Origin: Vitellaria paradoxa
Lineage: Eukaryota; Streptophyta; Magnoliopsida; Ericales; Sapotaceae
Assembly: GCA_019916065.1 (NCBI GenBank)
Contig: CM034233.1
Span: forward strand, 15,045,009-15,109,008
Direction: 5' to 3'
DNA length: 64,000 nucleotides
The notes under the pieces: generated by a model
Databases searched by the model: none
What the model saw: only the letters and a program-made list of their open reading frames with translations
Told to the model about the DNA's origin: nothing
Made by a program: the position numbers and the translations under genes
In this document: in pieces, positions 33,850 through 47,400 of the stretch
How the letters are laid out: the number at the start of each line of letters is the position of its first letter
How positions within the stretch are numbered: position 1 is the first letter of the stretch

Positions 33850-35170
33850 GGCTATAGTTAGGCCCAGAACGCCGGGTATCTACATTGGGATAGTGATGGG
33901 TCAAAATGGAGATTATAATTGGGTCGTGGGCGTACTAGTGGACCAATAAGTGGGCTTGGCTGGGAGATGTGTTTGTGTTCCGGCCTACAACGACTTAATT
34001 TGTTCTGTAAACGGTCTTGTCTTGTATATCTTTGTAAAAATTGATCAAGGGGCCTAACAATGGGTTCTTTGTAAAAATTGATCAATGGGCCTAACAATGG
34101 GTTCTTTGTAAAAATTGATCAATGGGCCTGACAAATGGGTTTTTGCATGCAACTGGGCTGGTGAAAGGTGATATAATTAGCGGTAGTTACTAGATTGGCT
34201 CGTGAATGGGCCTTTAACTGGATTATTGGGCTTGGATGTTGGCCACGGTAGGACACGACGGTTTTACCGTATCGTTGGGCCTTCAGGGCCTCAAAACTGG
34301 CATGATCAGACAAACAATTTGACTAAATGGGCCCATAATGTGTTGGTAATTATGAGGTCCACATAGCCCACGGCAGCCTATGGCAAGCACTGGGCTGAGT
34401 AAACTTTGTTGGGCCCGGAAGGCCAATTTAAATGGCCCTACAGCAACAATTTGGGCCGGAGCATATGGCAGCAAAACCCACCCTTGTGGGCTCTGTAAAA
34501 TGTTAGTATGGGCCCCATAGACCCAATCAGGCCCGGAATAACCACCAAATGGGCCTTTAACAAATATTATGGGCCTAAAATAGGGCATCGCAGTCCGGAG
34601 AAACTTGGTGGGCGTAGTAAAGTCAATATTTGGCATTTGCCAATTCAGGCCCAGCATTGTGGGCCCAGCATTGTGGGCCCAGCATTGTGGGCTAGAAATC
34701 TTACACTATTGGGCAAAAGGCCCAATATATCGTCGGCTTAATAAAGTCGGTATGTGGCCCAAATGCCAATTCAGGCCCAACAATCCCAACAAGAGTTGAA
34801 CCCAAATAGCCCATAGCTCGAACTATTACACTGGTGAGACATTGGGCCAAATGGCCCAATATATTATCAAAATGGGCCTACAGCAAATATTTTGGGCCGT
34901 AATAGCCCCCGCAGCCCAAAGCCACTATTGTGGGCTTTGCAACCCCAGTATTCGTCCCCAACGCCCGATTAGGCCCAATAATGCCGTAAATGGGCTGTAA
35001 CACCAATTCTGGGCCAGAATAGCCCATAGTGGCCCTACCCCAGATACACTTTCACTATTGGCCCCAAACATCCCCCCATTGGGCCTGCGGCAATAGTTCT
35101 GGCCCAACGCCAGCATTGTGAGCTCAACAAACTGTCCATATTGGCCCAATGGTCCAACCCACTCTTAGCC
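33850..35170. repeat. TGGGCC-rich degenerate minisatellite block between convergent genes
   Basis: Dozens of TGGGCC, GGCCCA, TGGGCT or AGCCCA words occur in 1.3 kb. A unit resembling AAATGGGCCTACAGCAAATA then TTTTGGGCCGGAATAGCCC recurs near 34430, 34548, 34869, 34987 and 35077. Inside it are a 37-bp repeat (about three copies from 34031; TTTGTAAAAATTGATCAATG starts at 34031, 34068 and 34105) and a 14-bp repeat (CCCAGCATTGTGGG, three perfect copies, 34650-34691). Several short frames are open on both strands but encode only repeat-derived strings. It is bounded on the left by the NUP54 3' flank and on the right by that of the glucosidase gene. Confidence 0.7.
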
Positions 35171-35480
35171 AGTACTAAACTTTTTTTTTTTGGTAAGTTA
35201 GCCCTTGTAACAGAATAATTTAAAACAAAAAATACAAAAGTTAAAATAAAAATTGACTTATTTAATTTTCTCTTCAACTTCTTTCTATAATTAGTATATT
35301 AAGCCTACTTGATTTTTTAATTTTTTTAACCGATGTTTAAGATCATATTTATCTCAAATTAGTTTTCTCCCACTCGTAATCAGCCTTCATACAAGATAAA
35401 TCCATGCCACGCTTAGAATCCGAAAATCATTCCTATTGATCTAGCCATTTTTCTTGAAAAAACTATAAATCTCACAAGCC
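35171..35480. other. 3' flank of the glucosidase I gene
   Basis: AT-rich sequence just downstream of the minus-strand stop codon, including its probable 3' untranslated region. No other feature seen. Confidence 0.5.
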
Positions 35481-38400
35481 CTAACATTCACTGTAAGCTT
35501 CCGCCATGACCAGCGAGACAAGTGACGTCCAGCCAGTAAATACCCGTGCACCTTTTCCCTTTCCCTTCTTCTGATCATATTGCTCCCAAAAGAAGCTTGT
35601 CTGCTGATAATTCCGAACAACGTTTCTGCCCACAAGAAACGAACGACATTCATATGAATTTGAGTTGAAAGCGTTTTAGCGGCATCGTCATATCGAACAA
35701 AAGATGTAAACGCTACCTAATCAAATTGCTCCTCAAGTCATTGTAGATGGTCTTGGCTTTGTCTCTGTACGGTCCATTTTCTGTTAAGCATCAATAACAA
35801 GGTTTAGTGTTTATTAAACAGCACTATTTTTATTTATTTATTTGGAAAATTGACGTGAAACTGTGCATTCACATGCTGTGTTACCTTTAGAATAATGGTG
35901 GAGTGAGGAAAGAATTAAGTAGTTAAAGTTCATCCAAATTGGCCCTCTCCAATAAGGTGGGTCATGCTCGGTGTTGTATTTCATGTACATTGAACTGTAC
36001 CATCACACAGGAGGAATTTTACAAATTAATCTGATGGCGAGCAAATAACCAGATATGTATGGACAACCGAGCTCAAAAACGAGAAAGGATCAAACACTAC
36101 ACTATCAAAGATAAGAAAATTTCAATCACCTGGTTTTGGAAAGAGAGCGGAGTCCATAGTCAGTCCATAAAATGCTCCGGTTTGAAATTAGATTCAGCTG
36201 TTGTTCCAGGATCAATGACTCCTGTATACGCATGCCAATTGATGTAATCAAAAATTGAAAATAACCTTCTTAAGGGAAAATGGGAAAAGGATTAGAATTA
36301 GACTAGGGCAACAGCTATTCGTTCTGTCACAGTATGTAAGGTATGAAACACTGGACAAAGGAGCAGGTACTAAAATAACAGTACTTCATATAGTGAGAAA
36401 CTTCATTTAACTTACAGGTGGAATAATCCTCTGGATAAATGGGAAAAGGCTAACATAGCCAATGTGAGGAACAAACCTCAACTTCGGTTGCTCTAATACT
36501 TCCCGGACTAGCTCTCGACTTGCATAATGGTTGTTTTGCTCTACTTCTTGCCAACTCAAACGAACCTAAAGTGATTAATCACCTTTTTAGATTATAGCAA
36601 TATGCACATCATATAAGCAAAAGACAGTTCTTACTGCACTTAATATTCTGATTAGGAGAATGATCAACCAACATTCAGATGCTAAATTGGTCTACCTGCC
36701 CGTGGCAGCATCATGAATTGCACTTCATGTGTGCAAGTTGAACACAGGATGACTGTACCATAATCCTTTTCTTTTATTTAAAAAAATTAAATTACTAAAA
36801 AAATGAACAAGCTAGTATACCTTATCTGTGTGATTTCCAAAATCAAAATAAGATCCATATGCATCATCAAAGTGCATCTGCAGAAAACATTAAACACATC
36901 AGAGATGATGTAGAATAAATTTATGCCCTACTTCTCATTGAACTTCTTGAAACATCTATCTATTCCTATATTAATATGATTTTTCTTTTCTTTTTTTTAT
37001 TTTTAATGGAATACAACTATCCAAATGCATTGCAGCAAAGAAGATTCCATATAATCATGAATATCTTTTTTCCTTCCAACCAATCACCAATCAGAAAAGA
37101 TAAAGGTAATAAATAAATAAACTCCAGAAGAACAAGAAACCACGCTAGAAAACAAAGTGGTCCTTGAGCAAACCTGATTTAGAATCTCAAAATCTGAGAG
37201 TAGCTTAGCTGTTGAACCATACTCCTGCATCATTTCATTTTACAGGCTTATCACAGGAAAAAGATGAATCAAGAAAAACAGATGTCTATTTTCTTGTCAT
37301 ACCTTCCCCAGTTCATTTTCCTTCCCAAGTAGCTTTGAGATGGAGTGCATGCAATCTGCTGCAAGAAGCATCCAACATCTAAGATCCAAGTGACGTTCTT
37401 CTCCATTTGGGTGTGAAGCACGTGGATAATCATCCAACCCAGAGGATAGCGTCTATACATTCCAGTGACAATATCAATATAACAAGAAGATCATCGGGTA
37501 ATTTATGAATGAATCCATTTAACTCAACTCAACAATTATTAACATTGATATAACAAATCACCAAAACTGATGTAATTCGTCTACTCATACGGTTAGTGCA
37601 TTCAAATAAACTGAGAGCCATCAACTGAGTACCAGGCTGTTTGAACTTCAATCAACCTGCCTTGGAAGTTTTCAAGTTGGACTAGATTTTGCATGAAGCC
37701 CAATAAATGCCTTACAACATTTTCGGTGAAATCAAGATTGGTCCCGTCTCAGCTTGGCTATGGAGAGAAGGAAATTATGACTGAGAGAGCCCACACCAAC
37801 ACAAGGTTCTCTCTTGCCTTTGGTCTTTCCTCTCTTCTGGAGAAAAGACAAAAAACAATTCATCTACATATCCAGAAAGTCATATGCTACTAATACAACC
37901 CCTACATCAGACTGACCCTTGCTGGAAAGTACTAGTGTGGACACCATCCACAAGCACTTTGAAGTTTTCATTAATTTCAGTTATGTTGGAATGAATATCT
38001 TTTATAACAAAAATGGAGGAAGACAATATAATTTTTCCAGGAAAAAAAAAAAAAAATACTATTCCTTCTTTTCTATCAAAACAATCATAAAACACAACCT
38101 ACATTCAACAAAATTGTGCACCAGAAATAAGTGCTAACAAAGAGACCTGAAATCAATGCGCCCGCACGAGAGAGAGAGAGAGAGAGAGAGAGAAGCCGCT
38201 TAAGAGAACACAAACTACTGAACAACACCATTGTACACATTCCAGCAAGTACACAAAAAACAATATTGAACATCTGTGGTAACTGCTTGAAACACACTGC
38301 CTGTACTATGGTTTTCCAACGCATATCTACCCTTTATATTTAACAAGGCCAGTAGAAGCTATCAGTTCAGCTATCACTATATAAGAAACAATCTGTGTAA

Positions 38401-41400
38401 AGTTTTGAAGTCAGAGGAAGTGAAAAGGAAAAGAGAATGGATCAGCTAGCACTAAAATGACTATTCCTAGTACAAATGGTAGAACTATTCAAAGTATTTC
38501 AGCTGCTGTCTCGGCCTCCTCCGTTGGAAAGCGGAAAACTGAAGACCGCCTTCACTGGCTGCCTTTCTTTTGCAGTCAAGATTCTGACCACCACTTCTCC
38601 GAAAGCTTGGTTGTTCCAAAAAAAAAAAAAATGCTGCTTTCTTTCTTCAAGTGAATCAAGTTCACTCAACGAAAATATCAGAAGTAAAAAAAAAAAAAAA
38701 AAAAATGTGATTAGACCGAGCAGGGCCCTATTGATGAATAAAAGAAGGCCTGTAATCCTAGAGTCCTGTCATGGATTTTGATAGCTTCTCTGATTGATCA
38801 AGACATCTCTTATCAGATTATTGTTGTTATATATAGCTTTGTCTGTTACTTGTGTTTGTTCTCTTTGGCTTATTTGGCTAAGGTAGGGATAACTTGTGAA
38901 GAAAGGCGGGCCATAAATTTGCTGCATTGGAGGAGTGTGTATTGATTAAGTATTCCTGTGGCAGGAAGATTAGGATCAACTTTGTGAATTGGCCCTAGTT
39001 TTGCTCAAATACATCTTGTGTGTATACTGTGCCCCTTCTGGCATTTGTTTTTGAACAATATTTACTTACTGGAAAACGATCAAAAAGATATCCTAGAAGC
39101 GCATATAACTACACATATTTAACAATATTTGAACCCAAAAAACACTTCTTGAGAACTCATCTCCACATTAAGCCCAACATTAAAATCACACCTCGCCCAA
39201 AACCTGAAAGGAAAAAAAGCGAATACTTAATTCTATTCAGGAAATTCAAGTAAATCATATGATGTGGGACCTTAGGATTTAATTCCCGCATAGTTTCATT
39301 GTCCCTTCCATGCCAAAAATAGCTGCTCGTATCCTTGCCTGTTGATCAAAGCACCAATTTAGATAAATAATACTCACAAAATTAAGAAACATATCAAGAT
39401 CTGTGTACTCTTTATCAAAAGCAATGACAAAATTAAACCATACTTCACAGGAACTGTGAAGGTGTTGTCCATACACTCAGACACAGCAGAGCCATAAGGA
39501 TCTATCTTTGTTTGGTTACATGAATAATCATTTACCCTTAGCTCACTTTTTTTATATTCATGGTTAAACATGTCTAGGTAATGTGTAATAGTACATGTAT
39601 ACATCAGACCAATAATATGTGGATAGCTTTGTCCTATCTTCAAGGAGGCTAGAGGGAGGAGACAACATCAAATGCCCAATATCTAAGGTCGGTGGTAGAT
39701 TTTTTCACAGTTATCTCCAAAAGACAACAACCAGCCATGCGACATTGGCGTAAGGTGTTTTCAGGGTTAATATTACTGCTTCTATAACTTCTGACATCAC
39801 AGGTAGCAAGTATGCCAACCTAGCAAGTGCAATGGCCTTTGTTGACAGCATGCGTGCATACAAAACAGACGCAAAAAGTAAGTGGAAGAGTTATCAGCTC
39901 AGAGTAATGCAGATAACGATTAGTAGTCAAGTAAGACTTGGCCGTATTGATTTATTGTTAAAGTCAAATGGATAGAAGTATACTGCTGAGAGGTACAAAA
40001 AATAAACTTTAACATACCCCTTAGCTCCCATGTGAACCAAGGTCCCAAGAGAGACTGAATTGGCATGGCCAAGATATTTGTGGAACTGTTGACAAGAGGA
40101 AAAGGCACCGCCACCCAAACCAAAGGTCGTGGGTGCAAGTCATCCCTATCCCCCTTCCCCTAATAAATAATATTTACTTATTAAAAAAAAAAAAAGAAGA
40201 AGATATTTGTGGAACTGTAATTCCAAGGCTGAACTCCGCGGGATAAAATTTTAAAAAATCGTCGTTTAAGTTATAAACTAATGACTCCAGAACAAAACAA
40301 AAAATGAAGTCCAGATTTACCTGCTTGTGTAGTATTAAACCATTGAAACCAAGCCTCCAGGCGAACAAATGCTCGTTCAAAGAAGGAAGAGATCTGATCC
40401 CTCTCTTTGGCTGTAAACTTGTTTCTTTTTACACCACAAACTAAATCTGGAAAAGTGAAGTTTTGAGCTTCAATTAAGATATCTGTATCATAAGATCATA
40501 TTCTTCTCTGGCAAATAATTAAACAAACCAAGAATAGACATAGATTGACTATGGCTCAACCAAAATGAGAAAGAATAAAAGAAAATATGCCAACCTGAGA
40601 ACCAAACTGAATTTGATTGCGTTGACAGTTTTTAGAACCAGGACCGAACCAAACTCCTAATAGAACTGAACTAACCTAACCCAAGAAAGGTCGGTATTGT
40701 CTGGTTTTCATGTATTTTGTGTACCCCTATAAAATACCCTTCTCAATCAAGTGCTCACTAGAACCCTGCAACTTCATGTTTGAATAATCTGTTGCAGTCT
40801 TTAACTCAACACTGCTTGGGTTGCGAATCTATTGAGCGAAAAGGAAAAAGGAAAGGAATTTAAAATTACTTATCTATTTCATTTGGTGTGCAGGAAAATG
40901 AAAGGGAAAAGTATAGAATTTGGTAAACCAAACCAAACCAAACCAAGCCTTTTCCCACTAGGTGGGGTCAGCAAAAGTATAGAATTTGGTAAATGAAAAA
41001 AAAATAATAATAAATTATAAAAATAAATTTATAAAGAAATACCCCTATTTTCCTTGTCTTTCCTCTTGTTTTCCCTTTCACTTTCCTTTTCTCTCAATAA
41101 CTCCACAAGCCAAACACACCATAAAGCAAAAATCCAATAATTGGTCCATGCTCTGGGGCCCGAATAAGGCAATAATACAATAAAAACAAAATGCTTTTCT
41201 TAAGCACAGTGAGAAAAATGGAGCCACATGCAACATTGATCTGTCAAATGAAGGTTAGTAAAGCAAAAAAGCATTAACTTCAAAGTTAAAAAAATTCTAG
41301 TATAATATGTTCCAGTGATGAGAACCATCTGAAGGACAAACTAATGTGCAATGTGAATGTACACGCTTGCATCAAAGCAAGCATCGCTGTCAACTCAGAG

Positions 41401-44400
41401 AAGGTGATTTTCCTTTGTGCTGAGTTTCTAAAATCCAGTGATGGAGAAAATTCTCAACCAATATAAAATAATACCACTGCAAGGTAAAACCTTACCACGC
41501 AATACCAAAAACAGAGTTGGTGGATTTCCATTTGTTGGATGCTGAACAACAAATTCCTCAGGGACCTTGCTGCACAAAAACAAATTTAACAATTAAAACT
41601 GTCAATAACAAATTTTGGATTCCCAACCTCACTATAATGCACACTTAAACAAGAAGTTTCAAAACACCTCAGAGCTTCAGCACCCAAAATTTGTTCACGG
41701 GGAACCCATCCATCAACATTCATCAAATCCAACCAATGTCCAATTATATCCAAGCAAATAGGTATATCCCAATGCCTGTTCAATGTTAGGGTAGAATATT
41801 TATGTTAGAAGCAGCAAATAGTGTTGGTTAAACTGCTAATTTCAGAAATTAGCTCCAAGTTGAAATAATTACTCTCTAAAAAATGCAGGAAAAGAAAAAA
41901 ACAAAGGCAGATATAGAAACAACACAAACTCAGCAATAACAGGCAACAAACCAGATCAATAGTTGATGAAAACCTTCATCCCATAAAAATCCCCTTGGAA
42001 AGAATGGTCGGCTAGGGACAGCTGTATAAAGTTCAGCTGGCCAATATGAAATATAATTTTCACCACTTTTTAGCTGCAAGAGACAATTGCCACTATGTCA
42101 CTTTGTCAGATGTGCAAATACAGTAGTACAAGAAACAGCAGATTTTCTACTAAAATTGAACATATCTCTGCACAGACCAAAATCCAAAATCCAATAGAAT
42201 AGTGACAATTTCTAGTGGTTACACACCTCAAAGCTTGTAAATAATAGATGTGAACAACCAGTGGTATTAAAGTGTGCTACTCCAAGTAACTCACATCGTC
42301 AACAAACTCAGGTATACAATGATGAGTCAAAGACAAAGAATGGACTAACAAAATGATATTTTACGATCATCCCTCATGAAATGGATGAGTTTGGTACATG
42401 CAAAGAGTGTCGAATTTGGACAGACAGGACTCCAGCTCATGGCTGGCTAGAAGAAAGGTCAAAGAAATGATTACATGGTACCAATCCCCCCCCCCCTCAA
42501 TGCTATTCTTGGTTCTTTGTTCTTATAACAGAATTCAAGAGTTTGCAGCACAAATGCGATGGCTAACTTTATCCCAGCATAAAGTCTGCCATTTTCAGTA
42601 AAGAAAAGGACTCATGCTACACAGTTACATTTAGTTTCAAGCTCGCCACAGAAAAACAAACACAGAAAAGGCTTGGGTTAAAATTCTGAAATGACTTTGG
42701 GGAACAGTGTGTCTGCAAAACAAGCCTTAGTAAGAAAAAATATAGGTTTAATGCTTAACTAGCGATGACTTGAACACTAATCTAATCATTTAAAGGATCA
42801 AGCTAAATAAAGAAAACTGTCACTGCTAACCCAAACATTTGCAAGATCTCTCTCTCAATATAATATTAGATCAAGATAGATTGTATCATATGAAATTCAC
42901 TTAGGAAATTTGTTTTATATGATTAACATGACAACATGCAGATCTAAAAAACTTACATTTGAGTTCCTCGGGAGTGAGATTTTTGACTGGCCATAAAAGT
43001 AGCCAATTCCACCCAACAAATTCCCAACAGCCGCCTTACCAGTGGAAATGGACATGGAATCAAGCTGAAAACAAAATATGATAATCTCACAACTGTTTCA
43101 TTTCATGCAAATAATACATCAAGTGCAATTGAACGTAACTTAAAACATAAAATGAAATGGTCACTGAGATTAATTTCACTGCTTGACACGACAACTGTCT
43201 TTGTTTATTTAAATTTTATGCGGATTGATAAGATCCCTTGGCTTGAATTTGTCTTCTTGGTCAGCAACCTAAATAGCACATCACATCACTTAGCATCTCG
43301 AATGGTGCCTATGAAAATATTGAGGGTGATTGCATTAATTATACAGTGCTTTGCATCACAATTGCCTGAATCCCAAAATTTGGGGAAAATACTTCTTATC
43401 AAATACATGAACTAAATAAGTGGTCTCTTTTAAAGTGATTCAAAAGTGATTCACAGTCAAGCTGCATGCTAAGCCAGGCAGCCTAGGCTGACAATCACTG
43501 AGGTTATGTTTGGTACGTGGGAATGAAATAGAATAGAATGGAATGCTCATTCCATTCCTTTGTTTGGTCGCCAACATGAAAATAATGGGAATGGAATAAA
43601 CATTCAAATTTTTATAATTTGATTACATATTTTAAATATAATGAAATAAAATGAAATATAATAAAAATTACTAACATTAATTTTCTAAAACTATAAAAAT
43701 AAATTTTATTTTCGAAGCGTGAATTTGAGTGAAAAAAGAGGTCTAGGTGTAAAATGGTCATTTTATAATTCAAGTTCAAATTGGGCCAAAATTTTGTTAA
43801 ATATTAAGAAACATGTCAATATATATTTTTTATTCTTTTGGGATGCCTAATATACAAACTTGGCCCAAAAAGAGCCCATAGGCAAAATAGTCATTATATA
43901 GTCCGAATTCAGATCGGACTGAAATTTGTTTAATTATTAAGAAATATGCCAATGATACTTTTTAGCCTTTTGGGCAATTTAGAATGCGAATTTGAACAAA
44001 AAGTGGTGCAGGGGTAAAATCATCATTTTACAATTTGAGTTCGGATTGAGATGAAATTTTATTAGTTTTCAAGAAACACATAGATAAATATTTTTTAATC
44101 TTTTGGGAAGTCCAAAATGCAAATTTTTGGTAAAAAAATGAACCCTGAGGCAAAATGGTCATTTTACAACCTGAGTTTGGATCGGATCAAAATTTGCTTA
44201 GTTATTAAGTAATAAGAAAGAATATTTTTATTAATCTTTCGGAAGCCCAAAATATACATTTGGGAAAAAAAATGACTTAGGGGTAAAACAGTCATTTTAC
44301 GGCTAGGGTTTGAACCTAGTTCAAAAATAAGGGCTAGGGGTAGAATGGTCATTATACAACCCAAAGGAGTAATTGAAAAAAATTTTTTATTACAAAGTAG

Positions 44401-47400
44401 TTGCTTGTTTTTTATTTTTATTTTTTTCAATTTTTGAATAAATTTTGATTGTAATGAAATGACTATTCCACCACTTAAATTATAGAATGGCTATTTTCAT
44501 GAAATAGCATTCCAACTTAATTTTTTGATACCAAACATGAGAATAGGCTAAAGTGGGAATAGATTCCATTCCATTCCCACATATCAAACATAACCTACGA
44601 GTACTGCTAGTGAATTCTAGAGACCATGAGAGGTCATGTTTCCCTCAAACTATCAAGAAAATTGAATTGAGATGAATAGTTATTTTATTGGGGTATGCCT
44701 CAATGTCTATTTATATATCTAGGAATCCTACAAATTAGGAAATTGTTATGACTAATCAGTCAAATATTCTTATGCTAGCAAACTAGGAAACTAATTATCT
44801 TCAAACCATATTTACGACAATATTTAACAAAACATACCCAAATAACTATTTTTTTTTCTTTTAACAAGTAAAGAAAAAATGAATTAAAACATACCAGGGA
44901 GATGCACCCAAGTACAAAAGGCCTACACAAAAACAAAGAGGGCAAGCCTGTAAGCTACACAATATCTATCCCTCTAGAGTATCCATTGAGTCTAAAAATC
45001 ATTTAATATGGGAGAAGCCCTATTTGATAACCACCTATATGAACAAGAAAAAAAAAAAAAACAGCTTTTCCATCTGAACAAAAGTCTCTCTAACGATTGG
45101 AATGTTCTTCAGTTTCTCTCTTCCCATACCATCCAGAGACAATGCATAAAAAAGCCATCTTCCATGATTTCCATCTTCTTTTGTCCACTGGGCACCCCAT
45201 TAGAGCCATTGCATCTGACTGGCCTCAAGGAAAACACCACAAAACTCCAAAAAGTAAGAGACAACTCCCACAACTTTCCAGCAAAGTTGCAGAGAAGAAA
45301 AACGCAGGAGACAACCTCCTTCTCCTTTTTGCACAAAGAACACAAACTTGCTGTAATCCTTCTTTCAATCAAGTTATCTGCCCTAAAAATCCTATCATGC
45401 AGAGTACACCATCCAGAAAAAGTCACCTTCGATGGGACTCCACTAGACCACACTCTATCAAACTAAAGGTTTCAACGCCTCTCCCTAATAGAGCCGTATA
45501 GAAGGATTTAACACTGAAACTACCTTTATCGGAAGCAAGAAAACGGATGACATCTTGTCCTAAGCCTAAACCAGAGGACTGTTGTGTGGCTGAACCCAAA
45601 TAACCAATATGACTCATATCTTAACCAAAATTCAAACTCCCCCCCCCCCAAAAAAAAAAAAACAATCTCAAATTAACCACATACATGATTAACAATGATT
45701 TCTTGCAGTTTAACGAAACACTAGAAATAGAAACTTAAAGAATACCAAAATTTTGATATTGAATAAACTTTACCAGCACATATAGATTTCAGGTTTTGAC
45801 ACATTGATGCAACTCAAAAGGAAAACTGTATCTTAGTAAGGATTTTATTATTTTCATGAAGTTACCAGCGTGACTAGCTTAAAGTGAAATGTTACGAGCA
45901 ACAAAACTATCAAAGGCATTACCATGATGCTAAATTTACACACAACTATTTGTTTCAGAAAATGAATAAACAGAATACAAGAATTTCACATGAATGTATA
46001 CCTCATCAGTCAGATTAAAGCAATTTTTGAATTTGTCATCAAACTCTTTTCCCTTCTCACCTAGTCGACTAGTCAGTAAGGTACCTGAAAAGTGTGCAGC
46101 AAAATTATCACAAGTTGCAATGTTGAAAGTTAAGAACAAACATTACAACTTCATAAAAAAGGGAAAAATGATTTAGTGCTAGAATTAACAGGGATATTTG
46201 TTGAAAAACTGGATGAATGGCCAGTCAAATGGCAGAAGAATGTTGAATTCTCATCAATGGCACCATTTGCATTGCACATTGACTTAAAATCTTGATCACA
46301 ACCCACCTTCTTACCACAGGATCTCCTGTGAGAGTGATTGAACTACACTTCTGACTCCTTTTTAATGGCTTCATATTTGTCCACTATGGGTAGTCAATTT
46401 GCCAGCACAGAGGTACCTTCCCCGCCGTACTTGGTACTCGACTAAGGGATGCCTACTCTTGCTGCACAATCTGCCCAAGAAATCTCATTCCAGTCAAACG
46501 TACTCCAAATTTCAATCAGTATCTCTGTCTCAAGCTTTACTAGTTTCACCTTAGGCTCAAAGCAAGGCCTAAAGACCTAATCCTGCAAGGAGACCCTCCA
46601 TCCATGAGCACCCCCCAAGGGTCTCATGGTCCTTCCCCCACTTGGGATCACCAGGACCAACGGATTGGTTGGGGAATCCTTTGAGGCTCCCTCAATCATT
46701 TTAGATAGAAACGTTACAAGTTACAAAAATGTGATATCCTTGCCTTATTGAATGGCCATAACCCTCATGTTACCCGCTAACACAACAGACAAAACCATTC
46801 ACTTACCTAATCATCGCCTAACTAACCTCTATAAGCCAAAACAACCCTCCTTTATATAACATCCTTTTCATCAACTCTACAAGATGGAACATCATCAACC
46901 TTTCACCTCTCTCTTATTCCATTTTGCCCTAACTCTCACCCCACTCCTTTCATTGACAACACTCAACATTATTTTAGATAGTCAAAATCTCTAGTCATTC
47001 ACATCCACTAAGTTAATCAAAAAGACTTTGTTGGAGTTTTTCATGTAGTCCTCTATGCATTCCTATGCAATAAATTTTATTGAGTCAATTATCATGCTTT
47101 TAACCAAGCGGAATGAAGAAAAAAAAATCTATGTAGCTAACCCCATTTAGTTAGGAAAAGAGTACGTTGAGTTGAGGCTCTTCTCATATAATAATTTAAC
47201 ATCCTTTCTCCAGTCTAGATCTCTAGACTTCACAATTTTCCAAGCAAGGGTAGTACATTGTTTTTTTTTTTTGGGGGGGGGGGTTGTATTTGCTTATTGC
47301 TTTCACATAGGATAGAGATCATTCTGATAGCATGCTTATTATATAAGAACAACAAGCACTCTGTTTTCTTGTGCTTCCTATACCAATAATACTTGGATTA

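Noticed and set aside
34283..35149. Several 64-124-codon frames between NUP54 and glucosidase I
   Set aside because: They encode only GPxxWA-type strings generated by the TGGGCC repeat; no conserved protein is evident.
42667..42683. GAAAAGGCTTGGGTT as another mini-SINE
   Set aside because: Only the inner word matches; there is no hairpin part, no tail and no target duplication.
45008..45501. Plus-strand frames of 134-152 codons in glucosidase I intron 8
   Set aside because: The complementary strand carries recognisable LINE zf-RVT sequence; the plus-strand frames are its shadows.
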